A DNA stretch of 64,000 nt, taken from Bog-159 sp963843255. GTDB taxonomy: Bacteria; Acidobacteriota; Terriglobia; Bryobacterales; Bryobacteraceae. Made by a program: the position numbers and the translations under genes. Below are positions 43,068 through 51,786 of the stretch, piece by piece. Where the stretch lies: the NCBI GenBank assembly GCA_963843255.1, contig CAWJJQ010000001.1, forward strand, positions 677,708 to 741,707. The letters are read 5' to 3'. Each line of letters begins with the position of its first letter. Position 1 is the stretch's first letter. The notes beneath the pieces were generated by a model. The model ran no database searches. It was not told where the DNA came from and saw only the letters and a program-made list of their open reading frames with translations.

Positions 43068-44336
43068 TCAGCCCACGGTCCCCCTGCGTGCCCGCATTTG
43101 TCGATAGTCTTTTCGCCAGGGGTGGCTGGCCTGCGGCGGCGCCGGTATCCGTCGCGCCTGCCGCCGTTTGACCGGCGGTTCGACGGCCGGGCGCGCGGCG
43201 ATCTCCTCGTGACACAATCGTCGGCCCCCGTACCGGATCTCCAGCCGGCCGTCTTCCCATTCGCATACCACTACCTGACTCTTGCTCGGCGCATAGCGGC
43301 TTTGCCGCTTTACCTGGAATAGCCGCTTCTCGTGTCGCACCACCCAGTCGTTGCCGATCGTGCGCTCGGTCTCCAGCCGGAATGCTTCGTCCAATTCCGG
43401 CCGGCTCGGTCGGCGGCGGTGATAGTCCGCCTGCGCCGCGGCCGCGCGCGCGCATCGTTTATTGTGCTCGGCCAGATACTCGCTCTCCAGATACTCATTG
43501 GCGGCTGCATAGCTTTGGATCTTCTTGCGCCGCAGTTTCTTCACCAGCCGATCCTGATGCGTCCCGTGATTCCGCTCCACCCGCCCCTTGGCCTGCGGCG
43601 AGTTGGCGGCGATGATCCGGATCCCCAGCCGCTCACACATGCGCCCAAATTGCGTCACGGGCACTTCGCCCCGCAGCAGCTCCTTCTCCGTCGCTTCCCG
43701 CACATACACATTCTTCCAATCCGTGTACAGGGCCACCGGCACGCCATACTTCTCGATCCATGCCCGCAGCATGCCCGCTGCCGCCCAGATGGTCTCCTGC
43801 GCGCCCAGCCGCGCGAGCGTGGTCGCCGTGGCATCGTCCACCAGGTTCATCAGGCAGCCTGCCGGCCCGCGTTGCTCGAACCACCTATGGAAGCTGCCGT
43901 CCATCTGTACCAGTTCCCCAAAATGCTTCCGCGCCTCCCGCCGCTCCCGATGCTCCCTCCGCTTCCGCGCCCGGCTCCACAGCCCCTCCGCCAGCATCCA
44001 CCGACGCAAGGTCTCCGCATGTACCTCGACGTGGTCTTCGCTCGCCAAGTGCTCGCTCGCCAAGGTCGGGCCAAATCTTTCCCCCACCACGCCGCTGTAC
44101 TTTTTGCGCAATAGCCGGATGACCTGGGCCCGAAACTTCCTCGGCTTCGCGCGGTTCGATCCCTTCCCCGCGCTACGATGCTTGAGTCCCTTGGCCCCTT
44201 CCGCTTCGTATCGCCGCCAAATCCGCTTCGCCTGCCGATAGCTCAGACCCAGGATCCTGGCCGCATCCACCAAATTCAACTCTTCACTCGCCACGCGGGC
44301 CAGCACTCCCACCCGCCGCAACTCTCGCTTGCTCAT
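43068..44336 (-). CDS. ISNCY family DDE transposase
   Basis: A 422-residue transposase. The N-terminal helix-turn-helix is LNLVDAARILGLSYRQAKRIWRRY, with a second HTH in VHAETLRRWMLAEGLWSR. The rve-type catalytic core has the first Asp in QMDGSFHRWF, the second in LYTDWKNVY and the Glu in SPQAKGRVERNHGTHQDRL. The C-terminal portion (SRPELDEAFR ... RRLFQVKRQSRYAPSKSQVVVCEWEDGRLEIRYGGRRL) is the beta-barrel typical of this group. Start at ATG 44336. Intact, so the element could be active. Confidence 0.9.
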   Translation of the reverse strand: MSKRELRRVGVLARVASEELNLVDAARILGLSYRQAKRIWRRYEAEGAKGLKHRSAGKGSNRAKPRKFRAQVIRLLRKKYSGVVGERFGPTLASEHLASEDHVEVHAETLRRWMLAEGLWSRARKRREHRERREARKHFGELVQMDGSFHRWFEQRGPAGCLMNLVDDATATTLARLGAQETIWAAAGMLRAWIEKYGVPVALYTDWKNVYVREATEKELLRGEVPVTQFGRMCERLGIRIIAANSPQAKGRVERNHGTHQDRLVKKLRRKKIQSYAAANEYLESEYLAEHNKRCARAAAAQADYHRRRPSRPELDEAFRLETERTIGNDWVVRHEKRLFQVKRQSRYAPSKSQVVVCEWEDGRLEIRYGGRRLCHEEIAARPAVEPPVKRRQARRIPAPPQASHPWRKDYRQMRARRGTVG

Positions 44337-44431
44337 CCATGTCCTTCCCAGCTAAAACCTCCTCAGGAGATCTTTAGCTTAGGGGACATTTCTAACGAGG
44401 CCATTAGGGGACATTATCAAAGTGGGGCGAC

Positions 44432-44450
44432 AGAGCTATTGAAGAGCTAT
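44432..44450 (+). repeat. Right flanking direct repeat of the ISNCY-like element
   Basis: AGAGCTATTGAAGAGCTAT, identical to 42751-42769. Together they fix the borders of the element at 42770 and 44431; a shorter 6-bp duplication (GAGCTA) with ends TGTC would be the alternative reading. Confidence 0.75.
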
Positions 44451-44468
44451 TGAAGCCCGAGCGGGTTG

Positions 44469-47087
44469 CTATTCGTTGCGTAGGGCCCGCAGCGGATCGA
44501 GCCCCGCCGCGCGCCGTGCCGGCAGATAGCTGGCCACCGCGCTGACCATCAGCAACGCCAGCGCTACCAAAACGTACGCCGCGCGGGACGATACGCCAAG
44601 CCCCGGAAACCCCGCCGCGAGCATGGGCGCCGCCGAAGCCGTGAGCACTCCACCGATCACGATACCCACTCCCGCCAGCATCAGCCCGCGGCGCTCTACC
44701 AGCCACACCACGTCGCGGCGTCCCGCGCCCACCGCGACGCGGATGCCAAACTCTTTCACGCGGCGGCTCACCGTGTAAGCGATCAGCCCGTAAAGGCCTG
44801 TGGTGGCCAGCGCCAGGCCGATGAAGCCCATGGTCCCCACCATTTGGAAGAACTGCATCCAGGTATCCGTCACACGGCTTGCGTAAAGCGTCGCCACGGT
44901 ACGCAGGTTGAACACCGGCACATTGCCGTCGATCGATCGAACCGCCTCGCGCAGCGGCTTTGCGAGGGCACTCGCATCGCCCACCGATTCCACCACCAGG
45001 GTCATGCGCGAGCGCGGGTTTTGCTCGTAGGGCACATACACAAACTCGGACGGCGTTTCGTTCACGGCCAGATAGTGCCCGGTCTTGGCCACTCCCACCA
45101 CTTCCGCCGCCGGTCCGTCCGCGCTTTCCAGCCGCAGTCGCTTCCCGATCGGATCCTGGCCTGGCCAGTAGGTCTTCGCAAACTGCTCGTTCACGATGGC
45201 CACGCGTCGCGAACCGGCGCGGTCGTCATCGGTAAACGCGCGCCCGCGCTGGATCTCGACGCGCAGTGTGCGGAAGTAACCGGCATCCACCGCCGCACCG
45301 AACGCGAGGGTTGTTTCGCGGCCTTTCGGGAACTGATACCCCTCGGGCGCTACCCTGATGACGGTCTGCGCGGGCGACAGCGGCAGCGCCTCCGTCATCG
45401 CTACTGCCGCCACGCCGGCCGTAGTGCGCACGCGGCCGGCCAGCGCATGGTAGAAAGCCTTGATCTGTTCGGGCGAATAGTGCAGCACGGCGGGCGCGGT
45501 ATCGAAACTGATCAGGTGGTCCGTACGGAATTCGGCCGGCATCACCAGCATGTTCCGGAAGCCCGCCAGGAACATGCCCGCCGCGATCAGCACCACCATG
45601 GCGAGCGCGATCTGGCCGGCCACCAGAACGTCGCGGCCGAGCGTGCGCCCCTTGCCGGACGGGCTATCCCCGCCGGTCTTCAGGGCCCTGACGAAGTCCG
45701 TCCGCGCCGTCTGCCAGGCCGGAACCAGTCCGAAGAAGATGCAACTCACCAGTGCCGCCAGCAGGCTGAACTCGACCACCCGCCAGTCCAGTTGCACGCT
45801 CAGCACGTTCGGTGGGTCGCTGGGTACGCTCATGGTATCGAGCAGCCGTATGCCTCCGTAGGCTACGAACAGGCCCGCCGCGCCGCCCGCCAGCGCTACG
45901 ATGAGGCTCTCGATCATCAACTCGCGCACTACGCGCTTCCTTCCCGCGCCGATGGACAGCCGTATGGCGATCTCCCGGCTGCGTGCACGGCCCCTGGCCA
46001 GCGACAGATTCGCCACGTTGGAGCAGGCAATGATCAGGATCAGCGCGACCAGCCCCATGAGCATCTTGGCCAGCGCGAGCAGTTGCGGCGACTGCTGGAT
46101 GCGCCTTTGCAGCTCGGTGCGAACCGCGATATGCCGGTCGCGATTTGTTTTGGGATACTCACGATCGAGAGCGGACCCGATAATCGCCAGCTCCGCCCGC
46201 GCCGATTTCTGGGAAACGCCCGAGTTCAATCGCCCCTTCACCACCAGGTCGTGACGGCCGCGGTCCTCCAGCGGATCGGCCGCGTCGCCCTCCAGGCGCT
46301 GCGCCATACCGAGGGGAACGTAGATGCCGGGCAGCAGGAAACGGTCGAGGCCGGTGAACGACGCGGGGACCACGCCCACGATGGTGAACACCATCCCATT
46401 GATGCGCAGTGTCCGTCCGATCGCGGACGGGTCGCCGGCGTAATTCTGCCGCCAGAAGTCGTAGCTGATCATGGCGGCCGGCTGGGCGTGCCCCGCCGTT
46501 TCATCCGGCCGAAACGCGCGGCCGAGTGCAGGCGTTACGCCCGCGACCGAAAAAAAGTTGCCGCTCACCAGGTCCGCGTATTGCATCCGGGCCGGCGATG
46601 CGGGATCGGCGGCGGCTGCCACGGTAGTCAGGCGATAGGCGGCCAGCCCGCTGAATGACCGGCTTTTATCGCGCAGATCGCGGTAATCCGGATAAGACAT
46701 GCCCTCAAAAGGATTGTCGGGCGTGGAACTGGTGACGTCCCATAGTGCCGCCGGATTCCGGACCGGCAGGGGACGCAGCAGCAGCGCATCCGCAAAGCTG
46801 AAGATGGCGCTATTGGCGCCGATGGCCAGGGCCAGGGAGAGCACTGCCACCGCCGCGAATGCCGGCTGTCTGGCCAGCGCCCGCAGCGAATAGCGGATGT
46901 CGCGGAGAATGCTTTCGAGCCACGTCCAGCCCCAGGCCGCGCGGCCATCTTCCATCACCAGCGTGAGGTTGCCGAGCTCGCGGCTGCCCGCTATACCGGC
47001 GAGCGATCCCAGTTCCTCGCGCATTTCGCGATCTTCCCGGCGCCGCCGCGGCGGCCACAGATATTGGAGACGGTTCCAGAGCATCAT
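44469..47087 (-). CDS. ADOP-type FtsX/MacB-like permease
   Basis: An 872-residue orphan permease starting MMLWNRLQYLWPPRRRREDR at ATG 47087, which overlaps the PadR stop (ATGA) and follows GGAGGTG. Longer frames upstream are shadow. It has the cytoplasmic head (REMREELGSLAGI, RDIRYSLRALARQPAFAAVA), a first helix with LSLALAIGANSAIFSFADALL, the periplasmic core (SYPDYRDLRDKSRSFSGLAAYRL, MISYDFWRQNYAGDPSAIGR) and two FtsX blocks (ACSNVANLSLARGRARSREIAIRLSIGAGRKR and SRRVKEFGIRVAVGAGRRDVV). As in the other copies there is no adjacent ATPase. The PadR regulator upstream would respond to the compound it handles. Confidence 0.93.
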   Translation of the reverse strand: MMLWNRLQYLWPPRRRREDREMREELGSLAGIAGSRELGNLTLVMEDGRAAWGWTWLESILRDIRYSLRALARQPAFAAVAVLSLALAIGANSAIFSFADALLLRPLPVRNPAALWDVTSSTPDNPFEGMSYPDYRDLRDKSRSFSGLAAYRLTTVAAAADPASPARMQYADLVSGNFFSVAGVTPALGRAFRPDETAGHAQPAAMISYDFWRQNYAGDPSAIGRTLRINGMVFTIVGVVPASFTGLDRFLLPGIYVPLGMAQRLEGDAADPLEDRGRHDLVVKGRLNSGVSQKSARAELAIIGSALDREYPKTNRDRHIAVRTELQRRIQQSPQLLALAKMLMGLVALILIIACSNVANLSLARGRARSREIAIRLSIGAGRKRVVRELMIESLIVALAGGAAGLFVAYGGIRLLDTMSVPSDPPNVLSVQLDWRVVEFSLLAALVSCIFFGLVPAWQTARTDFVRALKTGGDSPSGKGRTLGRDVLVAGQIALAMVVLIAAGMFLAGFRNMLVMPAEFRTDHLISFDTAPAVLHYSPEQIKAFYHALAGRVRTTAGVAAVAMTEALPLSPAQTVIRVAPEGYQFPKGRETTLAFGAAVDAGYFRTLRVEIQRGRAFTDDDRAGSRRVAIVNEQFAKTYWPGQDPIGKRLRLESADGPAAEVVGVAKTGHYLAVNETPSEFVYVPYEQNPRSRMTLVVESVGDASALAKPLREAVRSIDGNVPVFNLRTVATLYASRVTDTWMQFFQMVGTMGFIGLALATTGLYGLIAYTVSRRVKEFGIRVAVGAGRRDVVWLVERRGLMLAGVGIVIGGVLTASAAPMLAAGFPGLGVSSRAAYVLVALALLMVSAVASYLPARRAAGLDPLRALRNE

Positions 47088-47416
47088 CCTTTCACCTCCG
47101 GCAGCGGACCCATGATGCGGCCGACGGCGCTCACGAAGCCTGCCCACTTGGAATGTTCGCGCAGCAGTTGCTTCCGGCCGGCGGCGGTGAGCTTGTAGAA
47201 CTTGGCGCGGCGGTTGTGTTCGGACGTTTCCCAAGCGGAAGCGATCCAGCCCTTCATTTCGAGCCTTTTCAGGGCGGGGTAGAGCGAGCCGAATTCGATA
47301 TCGAGGGCTTCGTTTGAGGTACTACGAATGGATTTGGCGACGCCGTAGCCGTGGAGGGGGCCGGGCAGGAGGGTGCGGAGCACCAGCATTTCAAGGGTGC
47401 CTTGCAGCAGGTCCAT
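47084..47416 (-). CDS. PadR family transcriptional regulator
   Basis: A 110-residue PadR winged-helix regulator (MDLLQGTLEMLVLRTLLPGP, HGYGVAKSIRSTSNEALDIEFGSLYPALKRLEMKGWIASAWE, RRAKFYKLTAAGRKQLL). Start set at 47416 by homology; a frame open to 47461 adds a poorly conserved N-terminus. Its stop overlaps the start of the ADOP permease. A palindromic site overlaps its own start codon, so autorepression is likely. Same gene order as the pair at the left end of the window. Confidence 0.93.
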   Translation of the reverse strand: MDLLQGTLEMLVLRTLLPGPLHGYGVAKSIRSTSNEALDIEFGSLYPALKRLEMKGWIASAWETSEHNRRAKFYKLTAAGRKQLLREHSKWAGFVSAVGRIMGPLPEVKG

Positions 47417-47450
47417 ATAGAGATCGACTATATATGAAGATCCTCTATAT
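47415..47450 (-). promoter_or_regulatory. PadR operator candidate overlapping the start codon
   Basis: ATATAGAGATC (47415-47425) and GATCCTCTATAT (47439-47450) form an inverted repeat that differs by one inserted base, with an AT-rich centre (ACTATATATGA). It covers the start codon and probable -10 area of the PadR gene. Its sequence is unlike the operator of the other PadR gene, so the two regulators recognise different sites. Confidence 0.55.
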
Positions 47451-47581
47451 GTCAAGTGCACGGCGTCTCCGTAGTGGCCTCTCCTCAGTGTGCCACCACA
47501 GCAGACAACCCCACGCCGGCGCGGTAGTTACAGCCTGCCGTAGAGAAAAAAGATGTTGCGCGTTGTCCCGCAGGACGAGCT

Positions 47582-49768
47582 CTAATCGCCACCCGGCGGC
47601 CTGTGACAAATCCAGGGCGGGCAGCAATTCTCTCCGCATACTGCCGATCCCGACAGAGAGACCGTCTGCGGGCTACCTCCGCCGTTGTCGCCGATTTCGA
47701 TCGTGCCGGACAACGCTCCTGGTCCGCCGGGAGAGAAAGTCACCTTGATCGTGCAAGACGCGAACGCCCCTACGCTCGATCCGCAGTTGTTAGTCTGCGA
47801 AAAACCGGGCCCAGAGATCTTGATGCCTGTAATGCTGAGCGTCCGGCCGCTGAGATTGGTCAGCGTCTTTGTCAACGTCTGGGAACTGCACGGCCCGGAG
47901 AAACCGCTGCACGTCACTTTAAAGCTCATGGTGGGTGGATTGAGTTGGACGACTGTACCCATGCCGATGAGGGTGACCCTCTGAGGGCTGGCAGGCGCAT
48001 TATCTGCGACCAGCAGCGCTCCGCTGCGTGCCGCGGCTTGCGTGGGTGTGAACGTTACATTGATGGTGCATGTCGCCCCGACAGCTAGGCTGGAACCGCA
48101 ATTGTTGGACGCGGTGAAGTCGCCGCTGGCAGTAATACTGGTGATGTTGAGCGGCATCCCGCCATAGTTGGTCAGTGTGACGGGCTGCGGGGCGCTGGTT
48201 GTATCGACGATTTCGGTGGCAAAAGTCAGACTGGTTGGGGAGGGCGTGGCGTTTGGTCCGGAAGCTTCGCCCGTACCGCTCACGGCGGTCGACAGCGAAC
48301 CTGAGACCGAGTTGGTTGTCACGGTCACCGAGGCCGCGCGCGGCCCGGTCTCAGTTGGCGTGAAGGTCACGCTGATCGTGCACCTCGCCTCAGGCGGGAT
48401 GCCGTCGCCACAAGTGTTAGCCTGGGTGAAGTCCGCGGGGTCAGTTCCGGTAATCGTTACGCCGCTAACCGCTAACGGGAGATAACCCGCCGTGAGGGTC
48501 ATTAGCTGCGAAGGGGCGCTGGTCCCCACCAACTGGTTGGGGAATTGGAGGCTCGGCAGAAGTGTAGGGTTGAGAACCTGCAGTAGCACCCCAACCGAAG
48601 ACGCGAGTGGGAGGGCCAGGTCGAGCCTGCCATCCCCGTTGAAATCCCCAATCACTGCCGATGCGGGAAAAGTCTGTGTGTTGAGTGTCACGGCAGGCTG
48701 GAAGGTCCCATCTCCGTTACCCAGGAGTAGACTGATGTTGCCGATAGAGTCGCTGTAGTCGTTCGAAACGGCCAGATCCAGCTTTCCGTCGCCGTTGAAA
48801 TCTCCCACGGCCGGTGCACCGGGCGATCGCCCGACTGGGAAATTCAAAGCAGGCTGGAATGTCCCATCGCCGTTGCCTAACAAAACGCTGACATTGTTGT
48901 TGCCGGCGTTCCCGACGGCCAAGTCCAGCGAGCCGTCACCGTTGAAATCGCCAACCGGCCCAAAGAGAGGATACGCGCCGACGGGATAGTTCACTGCCGT
49001 TTTGAAACTGCCGTCGCCATTACCCAGCAAGATACTGACGTTTTCGCTGTAATAGTTGGCTACCGCCAGATCCAGCCTACCATCGCCATTGAAATCGCCA
49101 GCCTGCAAAGACAGGGGTGCTTGCCCGACACTATATGAAACGGGCGGTTGGAAAGTACCGTCGCCGTTGCCCAGCAGGATGTTAACTTCATCGTTCGCAT
49201 TCGCCGTGACAGCCAAATCCAACTTGCCGTCACCGTTAAAATCGCCCACTACCACAGCGCTGAAGCTCGGCCCGGCGGCATAGCTCACCGCCGCCTGAAA
49301 GGTGCCATCGCCGTTGCCAAGGAGGACCGCCACGTAGTCGGCAGTCGCCACAGCCAGGTCCGGCTTGCCGTCGCCATTGAAGTCTCCCACCGCCGCGGAG
49401 GGCGTGCCATGGAAGGTCCCGGCCCCAAGGGCGTAGTTGACCGCGGGCTGAAAGGTCCCATCGCCGTTTCCCAAGAGTATACTGACGTTATTGCTAAGGG
49501 AATTCGTGACGGCCAAGTCCTGCTTGCCATCCCCGTTAAGATCGCCCACCGCCAAGGAACTGGGATTGTCCCCAGCGCCGAACTCGGTGATAGCGCTGAA
49601 TGCCACCGAGGTTGAAGGGTCGGTGACCTCGAAGTAGGCGACGTTCGACGTTCCGCCGCCGGGCGCCGGATTGACCACGGTCACCGCGGCCGTTCCAAGC
49701 TGGTAAGTCTTCACCGTGGCGGTGAGACGCGACTGGCTGACGAACGTGGTGGGCGCTGCTTTGCCAAA
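47582..49768 (-). pseudogene. Secreted FG-GAP/VCBS protein, N-terminus lost to a mobile element
   Basis: About 730 residues remain. Seven FG-GAP calcium-binding repeats (for example VGDFNGDGKLDLAV) are followed by three choice-of-anchor-D beta domains (FTQANTCGDG, ASNNCGSSLAVGATCTINVTFTPTQ, CTIKVTFSPGGPGALSGTIEI). The C-terminus ends in CCPPWICHRPPGGD. Homology can be followed upstream to GKAAPTTFVSQSRLTATV near 49765, where it stops at the edge of a group II intron fragment on the opposite strand; the frame continues further only as antisense of that fragment. The signal peptide and start are missing, so it is almost certainly not expressed as a normal secreted protein. Confidence 0.8.
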
Positions 49769-49922
49769 GGTGGTGTTGCCGGACGGTACAAAAGTCTCCA
49801 CGGAAGAGGGCACTCCACAAGGCGGCCCACTGTCCCCGCTGCTATCCAATATCGTCCTGGACGAATGGGATTGGGAGTTGGAACGACGTGGACTCCGGTT
49901 CGTGCGGTATGCCGATGATTGT
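49769..49922 (+). pseudogene. Outer group II intron RT, middle fragment (RT motifs 4-5)
   Basis: The frame reads VVLPDGTKVSTEEGTPQGG, then PLSPLLSNIVLDEWDWELER, then RRGLRFVRYADDC, which covers RT motifs 4 and 5 with the catalytic YADD. It breaks off in the Cys codon: the next bases are GTGCGCC, the start of a group II intron. The rest of the same protein resumes with NIFVRSQRAGDRVMAS at 53655. Nothing of RT motifs 0-3 remains upstream. Confidence 0.88.
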
Positions 49923-50166
49923 GCGCCACGAGCGCAAAGGGCCGAGGAGGGCCCAATGTGTGTAACTGCTTGATCGATGAGGGAAGGCCCCTCGGAACCG
50001 GCTGGCAGGAGCAGGTTCCAAACCACCTTCGGCGGCTGTGGTCAAGAGCCATGGTCGTGAGCACAGAAGGAAAAGGCCTGGGAAGAACCAGGTCAGGTGA
50101 CTGGCAAGGAGAGGACCGTAAGGGAACCACTGATGACGTGTCGAAAGCGTAGGGACGATGTCGAAA

Positions 50167-50188
50167 CCGCAGGGAGTCGTTACTGCGG
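50167..50188 (+). ncRNA. Candidate EBS1 loop of inner intron copy 1
   Basis: A hairpin CCGCAG-(10-base loop)-CTGCGG holds AGTCGTT (50175-50181) in its loop. AGUCGUU can pair along all seven bases (four Watson-Crick, three G-U) with GAUGAUU, the seven exon bases just before the 5' splice site at 49914-49920. That is the position expected of exon-binding site 1 in domain I. Copy 2 has the same loop at 52041-52047, but its own upstream bases (ACTCACC) do not pair. Confidence 0.55.
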
Positions 50189-50463
50189 GATCAGCTCTGG
50201 CGAAGGCCTGCTTACGGACGGGGCGGCATCCGGCATTAAGGTGGCCTGAACTTGCCAGAGGCGGTCGAGCGGAACGTGGGAACCTGGGACTCCGATGCGA
50301 ACGGAGAAGCCGCAAGTGGAAGAACCACGAGGGCGAGAGTACGGAAGCGGAGCCCAGGGGCGGAACAACCCGTAGTAGTGGTGAAGTCCCGGAAACGGGA
50401 TGGAGCGAAGGGGTTGTGTTATGGGGCCAAATTCAATGAGCCAACCAGGAATGGGAGGAGCCG

Positions 50464-51723
50464 ATGAGTGAGGCAAAGCCGTTCTGTATATCCAAGGGGG
50501 AGGTCTGGGAAGCGTATAAGCGAGTGAAGGCGAACCAAGGAGCGGCAGGGGTCGACGAGCAGTCGATTGCGGATTTTGAGAGCAACCGGAAAGGGAACCT
50601 GTACAAGATCTGGAATCGGATGTCGTCGGGCAGTTACTTTCCACCGCCGGTGCGCACGGTAAAAATACCGAAGGCGAACGGTGGGGAAAGGAAGCTGGGC
50701 ATACCGACCGTGTCGGATCGGATCGCGCAACAGGTGGTGAAGTCGAGACTGGAGCCGGCGGTGGACCCGCTGTTCCATCCGGATTCCTACGGCTATCGGC
50801 CGGGGAAGTCGGCGCTGGATGCAGTGGGGCAGGCGCGGCAGCGATGCTGGCGCTATGACTGGATTTTGGATCTGGACATCAAGGGCTTCTTTGACAACAT
50901 CCCGCAAGATCTGCTGCTACGGGCGGTGAAGAAGCACGCCAAGGAACAGTGGATGGTCCTCTATATCGAGCGGTGGCTGCAAGCGCCAGTGCAAGAGGAG
51001 GACGGCCAGTTGGTCCCGCGTGAGAAGGGCACGCCGCAAGGCGGGGTCATCAGCCCTCTGTTAGCCAATTTGTTTCTGCACTATGCTTTTGATCGATGGA
51101 TGGCGAAGCAGTATCCGCACATGCCTTTTGAGCGGTACGCCGACGATGCCATCGTGCATTGCAGGACAGAGGCGGAAGCCCAGGGGGTTCGGGCTGCCAT
51201 AGCCGCGCGCTTGAAGGAGTGTGGGTTGGAGCTTCATCCGGAGAAGACGAAGGTTGTCTATTGCAAGGATGATGATCGGCGGAGGAAGTATCCGAACGAG
51301 AAGTTCGATTTTCTGGGCTACACATTTCGGCCGCGGAGATCGAAGAATCGCAAGGGGAAGTTCTTCATCAACTTCAGCCCGGCAGTTTCCGACAAGGCGG
51401 TGAAAGCGATTCGGGTGGAGATTCGAAGCTGGGACCTGCATTTACGCAGCGACAAGCGAATCGAAGATCTGTCGCGGATGTTCAACCCGAAGATCCGAGG
51501 CTGGCTCCAATACTACGGGCGGTATTATCGCTCGGCGCTGTATCCGCCGATGCGCCAACTGGATCGATCGCTGGCCCGCTGGGCCGAACGGAAATACAAG
51601 ACGCTGCGCGGTCATTTGCGCAGGGCGACACATTGGGTCGCGCGCATCTCGAGACGCGATCCGAAGTTGTGGGCGCACTGGCAGATGGGCGAGCGGCGTG
51701 GCTCCATGGCGGGAGCCGTATGA
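50464..51723 (+). CDS. ltrA: Group II intron reverse transcriptase/maturase, copy 1
   Basis: A 419-residue intron-encoded protein. RT motifs are in order: GAAGVDEQSIADFE (RT-0/1), PIPKANGGERKLGIPTVSDRIAQQVV-type motif 2, ILDLDIKGFFDNI (RT-3), GTPQGGVISPLLANLFLHYAFD (RT-4), FERYADDAIVHC (RT-5, catalytic YADD) and KFDFLGYTFRPR (RT-7). The maturase (GIIM) segment follows, with RGWLQYYGRYYRSALYP. There is no HNH endonuclease. ATG 50464 follows GGAGGAG. The stop TGA lies inside domain V of the intron RNA, as in several bacterial classes. The protein should splice and mobilise this intron. Confidence 0.95.
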   Translation: MSEAKPFCISKGEVWEAYKRVKANQGAAGVDEQSIADFESNRKGNLYKIWNRMSSGSYFPPPVRTVKIPKANGGERKLGIPTVSDRIAQQVVKSRLEPAVDPLFHPDSYGYRPGKSALDAVGQARQRCWRYDWILDLDIKGFFDNIPQDLLLRAVKKHAKEQWMVLYIERWLQAPVQEEDGQLVPREKGTPQGGVISPLLANLFLHYAFDRWMAKQYPHMPFERYADDAIVHCRTEAEAQGVRAAIAARLKECGLELHPEKTKVVYCKDDDRRRKYPNEKFDFLGYTFRPRRSKNRKGKFFINFSPAVSDKAVKAIRVEIRSWDLHLRSDKRIEDLSRMFNPKIRGWLQYYGRYYRSALYPPMRQLDRSLARWAERKYKTLRGHLRRATHWVARISRRDPKLWAHWQMGERRGSMAGAV

Positions 51724-51786
51724 GCTGAGAGGTTCAAGTACGGTTCTGAGAGAGGCTCGGGGTGAGATTCCCCGGGCCTACTCACC
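51713..51786 (+). ncRNA. Domain V-VI of inner group II intron, copy 1
   Basis: Domain V spans 51713-51746 (34 bases) with the AGC catalytic triad in GAGCCGTATG, paired with AGTACGGTTC. Domain VI spans 51747-51786 and folds GAGAGAGGCTCGGGG against CCCCGGGCCTACTC, leaving the branch-point A at 51780 (seven from the end). Identical in copy 2 at 53579-53652. Confidence 0.85.

Larger units (their letters stand above)
42770..44431 (-). mobile_element. ISNCY-like insertion sequence, complete
   Basis: A 1.66-kb IS bounded by 19-bp direct repeats. Its ends start GTCAACCC on the left and GTCGCCCC when read inward on the right. A perfect 19-base inverted repeat, CCTCGTTAGAAATGTCCCC, lies at 42776-42794 and 44382-44400; further copies of the TGTCCCC core occur at 42813-42820 and 44407-44414 and look like transposase-binding sites. 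A single transposase gene fills most of the element. The insertion lies between the start of repeat protein 2 and the end of an ADOP gene and appears not to have broken a gene. Confidence 0.88.
49921..51786 (+). mobile_element. Inner group II intron, copy 1 (full length)
   Basis: An intact 1866-bp group II intron. The 5' end is GTGCG at 49921, and the 3' end is CTACTCACC at 51778-51786. About 540 bp of structured RNA (domains I-III) precedes the RT gene in domain IV. Domain V (51713-51746) begins GAGCCGTATG and ends AGTACGGTTC; it contains the stop codon of the RT. Domain VI follows, with the bulged branch-point A in CCTACTC seven bases from the 3' end. A second, apparently identical copy follows with no base between. 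Confidence 0.92.

Noticed and set aside
47582..50026. 814-residue VCBS protein starting MVWNLLLPAGSEG
   Set aside because: The first 80 or so residues are the antisense of the group II intron RT and of the inner intron start, so the frame's beginning is not the gene's.
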